This document shows, piece by piece, positions 1-8,832 of a stretch of DNA of 64,000 nucleotides. A model generated the notes under the pieces. That model was not told the origin of the DNA. It saw only the letters and a program-made list of their open reading frames with translations, and ran no database searches. The stretch spans positions 1 to 64,000 of the forward strand of contig JAFAZH010000004.1 of NCBI GenBank assembly GCA_019239895.1. Reading direction: 5' to 3'. The position numbers and the translations under genes are program-made. Position 1 is the first letter of the stretch. Every line of letters begins with the position of its first letter. The stretch comes from Abditibacteriaceae bacterium. Its GTDB lineage: Bacteria > Armatimonadota > Abditibacteriia > Abditibacteriales > Abditibacteriaceae.

Positions 1-2
1 AA

Positions 3-143
3 GGGATCGAGACGACCTTCAGTCAAGTGACGGCCTTGTTTCCCAAGCCCATTCATGCTGTGACAGCCCAAGGCTTTATCCTCAAGATCGTGTGCTTTCT
101 ACTGGCTTTCTCCTTTCGCTGTTTAGTGAGGTACCAACTTTAG
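3..143 (+). pseudogene. C-terminal end of an IS transposase (truncated by window edge)
   Basis: An open frame enters from the left edge and ends at TAG 141-143. Its 46 residues include IETTFSQVTALFPK, IHAVTAQGF and a hydrophobic tail, which resembles the C-terminal end of DDE transposases of the IS982/IS4 type (…RIETxFSQLTxxFPxxIHAVTxxGF…). The start and catalytic residues lie outside the window, so intactness cannot be judged. It implies an insertion sequence directly upstream of the pilin gene. No terminal inverted repeat was identified in 144-240. The family assignment is from recognition only. Confidence 0.6.
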
Positions 144-166
144 GTTATTTAATAGAATTATTGGGG

Positions 167-194
167 TTTAAAAACTCGTACATACGGGTATAAT
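167..194 (+). promoter_or_regulatory. Candidate sigma70-type promoter for the pilin gene
   Basis: A perfect TATAAT (189-194) lies 64 bases upstream of the preferred pilin start. The only -35-like hexamer at suitable spacing (16 bases) is a weak TTTAAA at 167-172. It is supported by motif only. Confidence 0.35.
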
Positions 195-258
195 AATAAT
201 ACCGCTTCGATTTATAAGGCATTTTGAGACAGACGTTTCAATGCAGGGAGTCATTCAC

Positions 259-1068
259 ATGTCGCATTTAAAACGCCGTACTTATGGTCAATCCGAGGGC
301 AATGGATTCACTTTGATCGAACTTTTGGTGGTTATAGCAATAATTGCTATCTTAGCCTCCATCCTATTTCCTGTCTTTGCCAAAGCCCGTGAAAATGCGC
401 GCCGCGCGAGTTGTCAGAGTAATATGAAGCAGATCGGGTTAGGTCTCATGCAGTATCAGCAGGATAACGATGAAGCTCTGCCGATCATTAATGGTTATGT
501 TAATCCGGGAAGTCCGGTGGCCGTATCATGGGACTTGCAGATTCAGCCCTATCTTAAAAGTATGCAGGTTTTAGTGTGTCCCAGCGATAGCCAATCGACG
601 AAATTCCCTGTTTTGCAGGGTTATGGCACGAATGTACGTCGTTCCTACGCTATGGCCACTTACCTACATGTATTCACGGCTGCTTGCAGCGGCCAGCAGC
701 CTGAGGGTAAAAACGGCGCGGCGATCCCCGCGCCTTCTTTAACTGTCATGGCTATCGAGCGCCGAAATAAAAGTGGCAACGGTAATGACCAAGGAACATG
801 GAACGATAGAGCTGATGCTCCGGCCACGGACGAAGCACCGACAGCGGGGACGCAAGAAATTTGGGAAACCCCGGCTGGTACCCCTGCCCTGCACTTAGGC
901 ACTCAAAATATTCTCTTCGTTGATGGGCATGTGAAAGCATCAACAGCCACCTCACAAAATATGCCCACGCTGGCGAAACATGCGGGGAATCCCAGCCAGG
1001 GGAGTTGGATTAACTGTCAGCAGGACATACCCTGCGATCCCAATAATATCGGTGGTGGTACCTGCTAG
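259..1068 (+). CDS. Type II secretion/type IV pseudopilin, DUF1559 family
   Basis: A prepilin-like secreted protein of 269 residues. The class III signal is clear: a short basic leader, then Gly16 directly before [21 protein letters not shown]. This is the prepilin peptidase site (cleavage G|F, with E5 of the mature helix present). It is followed by [19 protein letters not shown], the wording typical of DUF1559/H-X9-DG proteins of Planctomycetes and Armatimonadota. The C-terminal part carries the family's LFVDGHV motif. ATG 259 is chosen over ATG 241 because GGGAG (246-250) sits eight bases before it, while 241 has no ribosome binding site. A strong terminator follows, so it is probably monocistronic. 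DUF1559 proteins are pseudopilin-like and their exact role is unknown. Confidence 0.9.
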   Translation: MSHLKRRTYGQSEGNGFTLIELLVVIAIIAILASILFPVFAKARENARRASCQSNMKQIGLGLMQYQQDNDEALPIINGYVNPGSPVAVSWDLQIQPYLKSMQVLVCPSDSQSTKFPVLQGYGTNVRRSYAMATYLHVFTAACSGQQPEGKNGAAIPAPSLTVMAIERRNKSGNGNDQGTWNDRADAPATDEAPTAGTQEIWETPAGTPALHLGTQNILFVDGHVKASTATSQNMPTLAKHAGNPSQGSWINCQQDIPCDPNNIGGGTC

Positions 1069-1160
1069 GTCGGCCTGCTACTTCCTGATTTCAGGATAAG
1101 CCGCATCAACCCAGCAGTAATTTCGCTTGAGGGCAATACCTTTTAAGCCAGCATAAAGAA

Positions 1161-1190
1161 AAGGAGGCGAGTTACTCGTCCTCCTTTTTT
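1161..1190 (+). terminator. Rho-independent terminator after the pilin gene
   Basis: A GC-rich stem (AAGGAGGCGAG pairing with CTCG-T-CCTCCTT, one bulged base, loop TTA) is followed by a run of T. Confidence 0.85.
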
Positions 1191-1305
1191 CATGTCCGTA
1201 GACACTTCACCCATTGCTATTACGCTTCTACCTTGGCTGTTGATGGGTTTATATTTTCTATTAACCCACCAGTCTTGGTGAGTTTATGGCAACCGCTTCT
1301 GACTT

Positions 1306-2634
1306 ATGTCACTTTCCGGCTCCGTTCGCCACTCGATTAAAGCCCCACGTAATGTAGTCTTGCTTTTGGCGTTGGCCGTTGCCGTTGTGGGATTCACTTG
1401 CTGGCAAAACTGGCGCTATGGGCCGGAGCAGCAACATATTGACAAAGGCGAACAGTTGCTGGCCCAGCGGCAAGGAGCAGCGGCGGAGCGCGAATGGCGC
1501 GAGGCCATCCGCCTCGCCCCACTGGACGCGGCACCTTGGGAGTTGCTGGGCGATTACTATCTGGCCATCAGCAACTGGACAGCAGCACTGGATGCTTTCC
1601 GCCATGTGCAAGAGCTACGCCCTAACACTGCTAACCTGAACCCCCGCCTCTCCCTGGCCGCGTTACAAGCGGGCGATGCCCAGACCGCACAGCAATATTC
1701 CGACCTGGCTCTTAAACAAAATCCCCAGGATATTACAGCACTAAAGGTAGCTGCTGCCGTAGCTGAGAAGAACGCAAAAGCCGACCAGCAATTAAAATAT
1801 CTGCGGCAACTGGTTACGCTACAACCCCAAGACCCAACTGCTCTCCTGGCGTTGGCTGATGCCCTGGCGTCACAGTATCAATATCAAGATGCACTGCCTC
1901 TGCTTGACCAGTTACTTAAACTCGATCCTCATTCCACCTCGGCCTATCTGTTGCGGGGACAGATTTATTTTCAAGATAACCCTACTCCCGCACGTTTGGC
2001 GCAGGCGGAAGCTGATTTTAAGGAGGTTCTCCTGGCCGCACCAGACAACATTCAAGCTCGTGGTTATCTGGGACGTATTTATATGAGCCTAAACCGGCCA
2101 AAAGAAGCCATTAATCAACTGGAAGCTATCGGTCGTGACCGTCCTTATGCATCTGGTCATCTCTTTGAGCTGTCCAAGGCTTATCGCCAAGCCGGTAATG
2201 TGCGTAAAGCGGAAGAATTGATGCGCCGTTACGCTACCCTTAAACAGCTCAATCAGCAGATGGTAGAACTTTTAGATCGCATTGGTAAAGACCCTAATGA
2301 CTTCACAAGTTATTTGCAAATGGCCCGTTTGCTACTTTCCTGCGTTGAGTCTAGTGAAGCCACCTATCAATTTTACCGCTACAGGTATCTGAAGCAGGGC
2401 GTCCCCAGTGTAGCCTATTATCTAGTGAAAGCTTCCGAACTGCGTCCTGGTGATACACGAGTGCAAGCTGTTGCGCAGCAAGTGGAGCGCATTTATCAGG
2501 AGCACTTGCGGCAGGGCTTGTTAGCGGTGCAGCACCGCGATTATGAGCGGGCCGATTGGCATTTAGGACGGGCCGTTTTGTTGCGACCCGATGACCCCCG
2601 CACGCGTCAAGCCATGCTTAAGTTTGCGCGTTAG
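1306..2634 (+). CDS. Membrane-anchored TPR-repeat protein
   Basis: A 442-residue protein with an N-terminal transmembrane anchor at about residues 16-33 and no lipobox. It is followed by successive tetratricopeptide repeats from about residue 40 to the end, with spacing patterns such as AAPWELLGDYYLAISNWTAALDAF and ARGYLGRIYMSLNRPKEAINQL. TPR proteins are scaffolds and no enzymatic domain is visible. It probably sits in the cytoplasmic membrane with the repeats outside. It precedes a CRTAC1-like lipoprotein by 80 bases on the same strand. TPR and ASPIC/UnbV proteins are often neighbours, so the two may work together on the cell surface (inference). Confidence 0.8.
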   Translation: MSLSGSVRHSIKAPRNVVLLLALAVAVVGFTCWQNWRYGPEQQHIDKGEQLLAQRQGAAAEREWREAIRLAPLDAAPWELLGDYYLAISNWTAALDAFRHVQELRPNTANLNPRLSLAALQAGDAQTAQQYSDLALKQNPQDITALKVAAAVAEKNAKADQQLKYLRQLVTLQPQDPTALLALADALASQYQYQDALPLLDQLLKLDPHSTSAYLLRGQIYFQDNPTPARLAQAEADFKEVLLAAPDNIQARGYLGRIYMSLNRPKEAINQLEAIGRDRPYASGHLFELSKAYRQAGNVRKAEELMRRYATLKQLNQQMVELLDRIGKDPNDFTSYLQMARLLLSCVESSEATYQFYRYRYLKQGVPSVAYYLVKASELRPGDTRVQAVAQQVERIYQEHLRQGLLAVQHRDYERADWHLGRAVLLRPDDPRTRQAMLKFAR

Positions 2635-2714
2635 CCCGGCACCTCGACTGCCACTATCAAATGTAAACTTCTAGAATAAAGCTGTCGCCAACTAACTATT
2701 CGTTACATTATTTT

Positions 2715-4550
2715 ATGCTTATCGCTATGCGCCACAGGCTGCTGCGCAATATCGGTTACCCCCTCCACCGGGTGGCTTTTCTGACTGCAATTTCCGTTGG
2801 CTGCCTGCTATTGGGAATGGGGTGCTTAACAGGCTGCTCGCCCTCCTCTGGTGGGCATGACCAGAGCCTAACTCCGGCTCCAACTCAGGCATCGGGAGCT
2901 ACCGCAGCCAATAATGCCGCGCTTTTTGTGGATGAGGCCGCGCCAGCGGGCTTGAAGTTTAAACACGACCTGGGGAATACCGGTCATTTTTATTTTAGCG
3001 AGACCCTGCCCGCTGGTTGCGCCTTCGTGGACTATAACAACGATAGCTACCCCGATATTTTTTTAGTGCAGTCTGGCCCTTCCGGGCCGCTGGCAACAGT
3101 TAAGCAACGGCCCTTTTGCGCCCTCTACCGAAATAATAAAAATGGGACATTTACTGATGTCACGGCTGGTTCGGGTTTAGATAAGGACTTAGGTTATACC
3201 TTTGGGGTCGCGGTAGCCGATTACGATAACGATGGCTATGATGATCTATTCATTACAGCCTATGGCGGTAATCATCTCTTTCATAATCTGCATGGCAGTG
3301 GCCGCTTTGAGGATGTAACGGCTCGCTTAGGGTTGGCACAGCCACACGGCAGTGGCTTCGCTACGAGCGCCGCCTGGGGCGATTACGATAATGATGGTCG
3401 TCTAGACCTTTATGTTTGTTATTACGCCGAGTGGAATCATGCCGTGGATAAGCACTGCGGTAGTCCTGGTCACCCTGATTATTGTTTGCCCACTCTCTAT
3501 AGAGCCGTAACGCACCAACTCTTTCACAATACACCAAGCGGGTTTGTGGATGTGAGTGAGAAAGCTGGTATCTCCCGCAAAACGGGACGCGGTCTAGCCG
3601 TATCGTTTCTCGACTATGACAATGATAATCGGCAGGACATTTTTGTAGCCTGTGATATAACGCCCAACTTGCTGTGGCACAATAACGGCGATGGCACTTT
3701 TACGGAGTCCGCCGTCCAAGCTGGATGCGCTTACGGTGAAGCAGGTAAAGCAATGGCGGGTATGGGGATCGCCATTGCCGACTATGACCATTCGGGGCAG
3801 GAGAGCCTTTATGTCAGCAACTTTTCTGAGCAACAAAATATTCTTTTCAAGAACAATGGGACGGGCATCTTTGAGGATGTCACCGCTGCGGCGCGGATGG
3901 CGACTATGCACCTAAAATTCCTTTCTTTTGGCAATGAGTTTTTCGATTATGATGCCGATGGTTGGAGCGACCTGATTATGAATAATGGGCACGTTGAGGT
4001 GCAACCGGAAGATCGCAAGGCAGGCGTGCCCCTGCAACAACGTAAGCAACTGCTGCACAACGAGGGGAATGGCACGTTCCACGAGATCACTGATTCTGCT
4101 ATGCTGGGAGGTCTATCCGTCCCGGTAGTGGGGCGCGGTCTGGCTGTGGGCGATTATGATAACGATGGGCGAGTAGATGTGCTGGCCGTTGCTCAAAACG
4201 CACCAGCGCAGTTGCTGCACAACCGCGTGCGCAACAACAATCATTGGGTTTCATTCAAAACTGTTGGTGTTAAAAGCAACCGAAATGGGGTTGGCGCACG
4301 CTTTGAAATCAAGGTGGGGCCTACTCGAAGGGTGGCTTCGGTGCGGGCAGGCTCTAGCTATTTGTCTACCAGTGATCGCCGCGTCTACTTCGGTCTGGGC
4401 CCGGCCAACAAAGTTGATGAAGTTATCCTGCACTGGCCCAGTGGCACCCACGACGTGTTGAAGAACGTGCCCGCAGATGCTTTCTATACAGTCACGGAGG
4501 GGCGTGGTATCACTGACAAAAAAGTTGTCTCTAAAGCAAATAGTTTTTAG
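2715..4550 (+). CDS. CRTAC1-like lipoprotein with FG-GAP/VCBS repeats and ASPIC/UnbV domain
   Basis: A 611-residue surface lipoprotein. A signal peptide ends in a lipobox L38-T39-G40-C41. The body contains repeated Ca-binding-like blades of the form DYDNDGxxDLF (for example DYNNDSYPDIFL, DYDNDGYDDLFI, DYDNDGRLDLYV, DYDADGWSDLI), as in FG-GAP/VCBS seven-bladed integrin-type propellers. The last 100 residues match the ASPIC/UnbV domain (NGVGARFEIKVG…VRAGSSYLSTSDRRVYFGLG…HWPSG). Such proteins are extracellular or outer-surface and of uncertain function; binding roles are inferred from the fold. It is co-directional with the TPR gene upstream. ATG 2715 lacks an obvious Shine-Dalgarno; ATG 2727 (M5) is possible. 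Confidence 0.88.
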   Translation: MLIAMRHRLLRNIGYPLHRVAFLTAISVGCLLLGMGCLTGCSPSSGGHDQSLTPAPTQASGATAANNAALFVDEAAPAGLKFKHDLGNTGHFYFSETLPAGCAFVDYNNDSYPDIFLVQSGPSGPLATVKQRPFCALYRNNKNGTFTDVTAGSGLDKDLGYTFGVAVADYDNDGYDDLFITAYGGNHLFHNLHGSGRFEDVTARLGLAQPHGSGFATSAAWGDYDNDGRLDLYVCYYAEWNHAVDKHCGSPGHPDYCLPTLYRAVTHQLFHNTPSGFVDVSEKAGISRKTGRGLAVSFLDYDNDNRQDIFVACDITPNLLWHNNGDGTFTESAVQAGCAYGEAGKAMAGMGIAIADYDHSGQESLYVSNFSEQQNILFKNNGTGIFEDVTAAARMATMHLKFLSFGNEFFDYDADGWSDLIMNNGHVEVQPEDRKAGVPLQQRKQLLHNEGNGTFHEITDSAMLGGLSVPVVGRGLAVGDYDNDGRVDVLAVAQNAPAQLLHNRVRNNNHWVSFKTVGVKSNRNGVGARFEIKVGPTRRVASVRAGSSYLSTSDRRVYFGLGPANKVDEVILHWPSGTHDVLKNVPADAFYTVTEGRGITDKKVVSKANSF

Positions 4551-4696
4551 AAGTGTACCGATGGCTTGTTCATTTAAAAGAAGCCTTTAAGGTAATAGCT
4601 ATTTGATATCTGCTCCTAAATATGCCAACGCTTGAAAGTATCTTAACTTTATGTTAACTTGGCAATCAAAGTCCCTTTATCAGTGCGGAGGATACG

Positions 4697-4891
4697 ATGA
4701 AAAAATCACCAAGCTTTTGGATTGGTCGGGTCATGTTGGCGGTAGTCGTTTTAGGTAGCATTATCGGACTTGTCGGTTGTGGGAGCGGCCCCGCCGAACC
4801 CCAACCTGGTGAAGCGGTTAAGCCCTGGACTGCCGCGGAGAAGGCCCGCGCCGCTGGTGGTGGAAATTACCCTGGCGCAACGAAGAAATAA
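4697..4891 (+). CDS. Small predicted lipoprotein (64 aa)
   Basis: A short protein with a clean lipoprotein signal: a basic start, a hydrophobic stretch (VMLAVVVLGSIIGL) and lipobox LVGC, then a Pro/Ala-rich tail of about 36 residues. A strong ribosome binding site GGAGG (4687-4691) lies five bases before ATG, which supports real translation. No family is recognised. The sequence WTAAEKARAAGGGNYPGA in the tail has no known motif. Confidence 0.75.
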   Translation: MKKSPSFWIGRVMLAVVVLGSIIGLVGCGSGPAEPQPGEAVKPWTAAEKARAAGGGNYPGATKK

Positions 4892-4953
4892 TGATTAGGT
4901 AATTTGCCCACTAATAGGTGAGGCGCGTCAACATCAAGGATGAGTTTAACGAG

Positions 4954-4985
4954 CAGGCCATGCAGATAATTATCTGCATGGCCTG
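4954..4985. terminator. Perfect 32-bp palindrome, terminator-like
   Basis: Sixteen bases starting CAGGCCATGCAG are followed immediately by their exact reverse complement, with no unpaired spacer. It lies 62 bases after the small lipoprotein stop. There is no long T tract, so it may be a weak terminator or a protein-binding palindrome. The remaining 4892-5255 spacer shows nothing else definite. Confidence 0.5.
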
Positions 4986-5255
4986 GTTTGCGAGTTGCAT
5001 TACAGTTAAGATGCTATTATAAATCCGCGCCGATCCGCAAAGAGTAGCTAAATGTTAGCAAAGAGGAATTGCATTGAAACTTCCATTTTTAGTAAAATAC
5101 CGATTGTTGTAATCTTGTGTGTCTCTGCTAGAGTTCACACTTAAAGTCTTGCCGAAAAGTATAGGAGTTGGGGATTCCGCTGTAGCGAAGGGGCATTATG
5201 CATCTGACAACGCGGTTTAGAACCAGCCTTAGGCGGCAAGCTAAACGTAGCACAA

Positions 5256-5327
5256 TGGGCCGTAGCCAAGCGGTAAGGCAGGGGCCTTTGGAGCCTCCAT
5301 ACGAAGGTTCGAATCCTTCCGGCCCAG
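5256..5327 (+). tRNA. tRNA-Gln(TTG)
   Basis: A full cloverleaf of 72 nt. The acceptor TGGGCCG pairs with CGGCCCA. The D arm is GCC/GGC, the anticodon loop CTTTGGA gives anticodon TTG (5288-5290), the T arm is GAAGG-TTCGAAT-CCTTC and the discriminator is G. CCA is not encoded. The short variable loop suits Gln. Confidence 0.96.
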
Positions 5328-5334
5328 GTTGGGG

Positions 5335-5408
5335 AGTCCTGAGTAGAGAGTTCTAAGTTCTGAGTGAAGGTGGCTCAGCACTTGGCACCCGATACTCAGG
5401 ACTTTTTT
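5335..5408. repeat. Heptamer-built inverted repeat (AGTNCTG words) between tRNA-Gln and glmU
   Basis: The left arm 5335-5366 is a tandem of degenerate heptamers (AGTCCTG, AGTAGAG, AGTTCTA, AGTTCTG). The right arm 5372-5403 is a near reverse complement (24 of 32 positions) with words CTCAGCA, CTTGGCA and CTCAGGA, followed by a T run. It could terminate tRNA-Gln. glmU begins six bases after the T run without a Shine-Dalgarno. It uses the same word as the element at 45938-46029. Confidence 0.85.
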
Positions 5409-5413
5409 ATTTT

Positions 5414-6184
5414 ATGAATCTTGGCATTATCATCTTAGCTGCTGGCAAGGGCACGCGCATGGAAAGCGACCTGGCCAAAGTTTTACATCCTCTTTGCGGC
5501 AAGCCGCTTGTCGCCTGGGTCTTAGAGGCCACCCGGCCCCTCGCCCCTACCCGCACCGTTGTCGTGGTTGGGCATCAAGCCGATACCGTGGAAAGGGAAG
5601 TGCGCGGACGGTTTGATGATGTTGAATGTGTGCTTCAGCCGCAAATGCTGGGCACGGGTCACGCAGTGCAACAAGCCGAGCCTCTCCTGAAAGATTTTGC
5701 GGGCGACATCATCGTGACTTATGGCGATGTGCCCCTTATCACGACGGAGACTTTGCAAAAGCTGGTGGCGATGCGGCATCATGGCGATGCGGCGGCTTCC
5801 ATGCTGGTTGCCACCGTCGAAGACCCCACTGGCTATGGACGCGTGCTAGCCGACCCGGATGGCCGCGTCACCGCTATTGTCGAGCAGAAAGACGCTACAC
5901 CAGAAATCGCAGCCATCACCAATGTTAACGCCGGAACCTACTGCTTTGACAGTCAAGTCCTCTGGCAGTATCTCTCTCGCATTACAAACAACAATCGGCA
6001 GGGCGAGTATTACCTGACTGATGTTGTTGGTCTGTTAGCCGAGGCCGAATTGCGGGTGAATGCTGTCTTTATTAATGAGCGAGAGATGACGGGAGTTAAC
6101 ACGCGTGCGCAGTTGGATGCCCTCGAAGCCCAATTGCGCGCCGAAGGAGTGTGTGGCAGTGAAGGAAACTCTGGAAACACTTGA
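5414..6184 (+). CDS. glmU: UDP-GlcNAc pyrophosphorylase, uridylyltransferase-only GlmU-like protein
   Basis: It transfers UMP from UTP to GlcNAc-1-phosphate to make UDP-GlcNAc for peptidoglycan. The nucleotidyltransferase signature LAAGKGTRM is at residues 8-16, followed by the conserved Lys21 context (AKVLHPLCGKPL). GTGHAV, YGDVPL and the GlmU-type NVNAGTYCFD and GEYYLTD motifs follow. At 256 residues it covers only the N-terminal half of bifunctional GlmU. The left-handed beta-helix acetyltransferase domain is absent and no frame nearby encodes it, so GlcN-1-P acetylation must be done by another protein. It overlaps the start of prs, so the two are translationally coupled. It has no Shine-Dalgarno, and the start lies just after a hairpin repeat. 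Confidence 0.88.
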   Translation: MNLGIIILAAGKGTRMESDLAKVLHPLCGKPLVAWVLEATRPLAPTRTVVVVGHQADTVEREVRGRFDDVECVLQPQMLGTGHAVQQAEPLLKDFAGDIIVTYGDVPLITTETLQKLVAMRHHGDAAASMLVATVEDPTGYGRVLADPDGRVTAIVEQKDATPEIAAITNVNAGTYCFDSQVLWQYLSRITNNNRQGEYYLTDVVGLLAEAELRVNAVFINEREMTGVNTRAQLDALEAQLRAEGVCGSEGNSGNT

Positions 6185-7178
6185 TTACAGTGTCGCACCG
6201 CACCTCAATGGCCACGCGCCAGAGGCCGATTTATCCGGCCTCAAAATCTTCTCCGGCAATTCCAATCTGCCCTTAGCTCATGCCATTGCCGACTGTCTCG
6301 ACAAGCCGCTTGGCTCAATGACCACGCGCCGCTTTGCCGATGGTGAGATGCACTGCGCCATCAACGAAAGCATTCGCGGGGCCGATGTTTTTATCATTCA
6401 ACCCACCTGTGGCCCCGTCAACGATACGTTGATGGAACTGCTCATTATGTGCGATGCCTTTAAACGTGCTTCGGCACGGCGCATCGTGCCCATCATGCCT
6501 TATTTTGGTTATGCACGCCAGGATAAGAAAATCCGCCCCCGCGAGCCGATTTCGGCCAAACTGGTGTCCGACCTTATCACCCTCGCCGGAGCTGACCGCA
6601 TCTTTGCCATAGATTTGCACGCCGGGCAGATTCAGGGCTTCTTTGACCGTCCCGTAGACCACCTACCCGCCCAACCGATTATTGCTAATTATCTCATTAA
6701 AAAGGGCATCTTCGACCATAATGTAACGGTCGTCTCGCCCGATGTGGGTGCGGTAGGACGCGCTACTATTTTAGCCGAACGACTGGGAGCTGATCTGGCG
6801 ATTGTGGCCAAACGCCGCCCGGAGCCGGGTAAGGTCAAAGTCATTGATGTGATTGGCGATGTCAAAAATCGGGTTTGCGTCTTAATAGACGATATGATTG
6901 ATTCCGGCGGCACTTTTATGGCCGCTGCCCATGAACTGATGGAGCGTGGCGCACAGGAGGTGTACGCCTGTGCCACCCATCCCGTGCTGAGCGGCGAAGC
7001 CGTCGGGCGCATTCAGGAATCGGCCATTAAAGAACTGGTGGTGACTGATACCATTCCCATTCCGCCAGAGCGGATGATCCCCAAAATCACCGTGCTTTCG
7101 GTCGCGGCGGTGTGCGCCCAGGCCATCTGCCGCATTCATAATGATGAGTCGGTTAGTACCATGTTTGAGTCATTCTGA
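6159..7178 (+). CDS. prs: Ribose-phosphate pyrophosphokinase (PRPP synthetase)
   Basis: It makes PRPP from ribose-5-phosphate and ATP for nucleotide, His and Trp synthesis. Characteristic motifs are present: FSGNSNLPLAHAIADCL at the N terminus, the ATP-binding flexible loop YFGYARQDKK, DLHAGQIQGFFD (metal/R5P site) and the PRPP-binding VCVLIDDMIDSGGT. Length (about 339) is slightly above the usual 310-320 because of an N-terminal extension. AAGGAG (6144-6149) favours GTG 6159 (9 bases) or GTG 6153 (3 bases). The start lies inside the glmU reading frame, giving an overlap of about 26 bases. The glmU-prs-rplY-pth order is a classic bacterial cluster. Confidence 0.95.
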   Translation: MKETLETLDYSVAPHLNGHAPEADLSGLKIFSGNSNLPLAHAIADCLDKPLGSMTTRRFADGEMHCAINESIRGADVFIIQPTCGPVNDTLMELLIMCDAFKRASARRIVPIMPYFGYARQDKKIRPREPISAKLVSDLITLAGADRIFAIDLHAGQIQGFFDRPVDHLPAQPIIANYLIKKGIFDHNVTVVSPDVGAVGRATILAERLGADLAIVAKRRPEPGKVKVIDVIGDVKNRVCVLIDDMIDSGGTFMAAAHELMERGAQEVYACATHPVLSGEAVGRIQESAIKELVVTDTIPIPPERMIPKITVLSVAAVCAQAICRIHNDESVSTMFESF

Positions 7179-7209
7179 TAAAATGTGACGTTGGAGAGAA
7201 AAACTGGAC

Positions 7210-7338
7210 GCTGTTGCTGGATGCTTGATACTGGATGCTGGGCAGCGATGATTAAAGCTGTCATTGAATCTTAACGATAACCCGACAAAGATGGGTTCTT
7301 TAATATCCAGCATCCAGTATCAAGCATCCAGCAACAGC
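7210..7338. repeat. Perfect 32-bp inverted repeat of CTGGATG heptamers between prs and rplY
   Basis: The left arm 7210-7241 (words GCTGTTG, CTGGATG, CTTGATA, CTGGATG) is the exact reverse complement of 7307-7338. The 65-base loop contains a smaller hairpin, AACCC (7279-7283) with GGGTT (7293-7297) followed by CTTT, which could terminate prs transcription. Confidence 0.93.
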
Positions 7339-7362
7339 CTCTCAGAATAAAGGAGTTATGAC

Positions 7363-8034
7363 GTGGCAACACACGAGTTAACGGTTCAAAGCCGTGCTGC
7401 AAATGGTAAGTCGGCAGCGAAGAAATTACGGCGTGAAGGATTGGTGCCTGCCGTCGCCTATGGCCATAAGGAAGAGGCCGTTACCCTGGCGGTAGACGCG
7501 AGGCAACTGCGCGATTTACTCTCGCATCATGCCTCACACGGCCTGCTGACCTTAAAGTTCAAAGATGGAGCATCACCCGATTTATCGGTTATTATCAAAG
7601 CTTTGCAGCGCCATCCAGTGCGCCATAGTGTGAACGCGGTGGATTTTCTACGCGTTTCACTGGATGAGGAAGTCACCGCGACTGTTCCGATTGTCCTGGA
7701 AGGCGAGCCAACCGGAGTAAAATCCGATGGCGGTGTCTTAGTGCAAGCTTTGCATGAGCTTGAAGTCTCTGCCCTCCCGCAGAATTTGCCGGAGCAGATT
7801 ACGGTAGATGTCTCGGCCCTGGAATTGAATGGCCCGCCGATTCACATTAAGGAAATCGCGCTGCCCCAGGGCGTCAAAGCCATCACCGATGGCGAAGAAC
7901 CAGTGGCGGTCGTGAACCCGCCGAAGCTTGAACTGCCCGAAGAGACGGCTGTGGCCGAGGGCACTGAAGCCGACGCGGTGCCTGCCGATCATGGCACCGA
8001 GGGCGCTGGCGACAATGACGGAGCAGAAGCATAA
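7363..8034 (+). CDS. rplY: 50S ribosomal protein bL25 (general stress protein CTC type)
   Basis: A 223-residue ribosomal protein that binds 5S rRNA. The N-terminal L25 beta-barrel begins TVQSRAANGKSAAKKLRREGLVPAVAYG. It is followed by the TL5/CTC C-terminal domain (VDFLRVSLDEEVTATVPIVLEGEP…GVLVQALHELEVSALPQNLPEQITVDVSAL) and an acidic Glu/Asp/Ala tail of about 35 residues. AAGGAG precedes GTG 7363 closely. It sits between prs and pth, the usual neighbourhood. Confidence 0.96.
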   Translation: MATHELTVQSRAANGKSAAKKLRREGLVPAVAYGHKEEAVTLAVDARQLRDLLSHHASHGLLTLKFKDGASPDLSVIIKALQRHPVRHSVNAVDFLRVSLDEEVTATVPIVLEGEPTGVKSDGGVLVQALHELEVSALPQNLPEQITVDVSALELNGPPIHIKEIALPQGVKAITDGEEPVAVVNPPKLELPEETAVAEGTEADAVPADHGTEGAGDNDGAEA

Positions 8035-8067
8035 CTTGTATCCATCTGGCCTTAGAGCCAGCACAGG

Positions 8068-8104
8068 AATGGCACGAACTGAGGGGAACCTCATTCGTGC
8101 CATT
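8068..8104 (+). terminator. Hairpin after rplY
   Basis: AATGGCACGAA pairs perfectly with TTCGTGCCATT, with an inner TGAGG/CCTCA stem closed by a short GGAA loop. A weak T-rich stretch follows. It is a probable terminator or mRNA 3' stabiliser. Confidence 0.65.
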
Positions 8105-8115
8105 CGTAATTTGAG

Positions 8116-8220
8116 GGGACGCAAAACAGGGCTTGGCCACGCTACGCGGCGCTATTTAGACGCCATGTAGAATAGCGTTTAGATAGCGCATGAAATTAGC
8201 GTAACGAAGTTTTGCGTCCC
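8116..8220. repeat. GGGACGC/GCGTCCC palindromic element, copy 1
   Basis: Outer arms GGGACGCAAAAC (8116-8127) and GTTTTGCGTCCC (8209-8220) are exact complements. The interior is rich in AGCGC, CGCTA and GCGTT words that pair with each other. The right half (ATGAAATTAGCGTAACGAAG) recurs almost identically in the copy at 49345-49453. It lies between rplY and pth. Confidence 0.9.
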
Positions 8221-8247
8221 ATCACAAGGTCAAGAGGTTAGTTTGGT

Positions 8248-8832
8248 ATGTATTTGATTGTCGGCTTAGGCAATCCCGGAACGCAATATGCGCGCACCCG
8301 CCACAACGCCGGTTGGATGGTGTTGGATGAATTGGCGCGGCGGCATTCTATTGATTTAACCAAGAAGAATTTCCAGGCCCTGACGGGTAATGGCTCCATT
8401 GCCGAGCAGCGTGTTTTATTAATCAAGCCGCAAACTTTTATGAACCTGTCTGGTCGTGCGGCGGCAGCGGCCATGCATTATCACCACATCGCCTTGGATC
8501 ATATCTTAGTGGTGACAGATGACCTGAACCTACCGCTGGGCAAGTTGCGTCTGCGCGTGGGGGGCAGCGATGGTGGGCATAATGGCTTAAAGTCCGTCGC
8601 GGAATCCTTGGCTTCAAAAGAGTATGCCCGTTTACGCTTTGGCGTCAGTGAGCCACCCCGTGAAGAACGTGAGCAACGCGGCACCGCCGATTTTGTGTTG
8701 CGACCCTTCTCAACCGACGAATGGCCCTTAGTCGAGAAGACAGTCGGACGCGCCGCTGATTGTATTGAAACCTTTATCCGGGAAGGTGCCGCTGCTGCCA
8801 TGAACCAATTTAATCGAGGAGATCAATCATGA
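8248..8832 (+). CDS. pth: Peptidyl-tRNA hydrolase
   Basis: It cleaves peptidyl-tRNA released by drop-off, recycling tRNA. The family motifs are intact: VGLGNPG (residues 5-11), catalytic His19 in TRHNAG, the FMNLSG motif, VVTDDLNLPLGKLRLRVGGSDGGHNGLKS, and RFGVSEPP. Length 194 is typical. The stop codon overlaps the start of the following thioredoxin-like gene by ATGA (8829-8832), indicating translational coupling. Confidence 0.97.
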   Translation: MYLIVGLGNPGTQYARTRHNAGWMVLDELARRHSIDLTKKNFQALTGNGSIAEQRVLLIKPQTFMNLSGRAAAAAMHYHHIALDHILVVTDDLNLPLGKLRLRVGGSDGGHNGLKSVAESLASKEYARLRFGVSEPPREEREQRGTADFVLRPFSTDEWPLVEKTVGRAADCIETFIREGAAAAMNQFNRGDQS

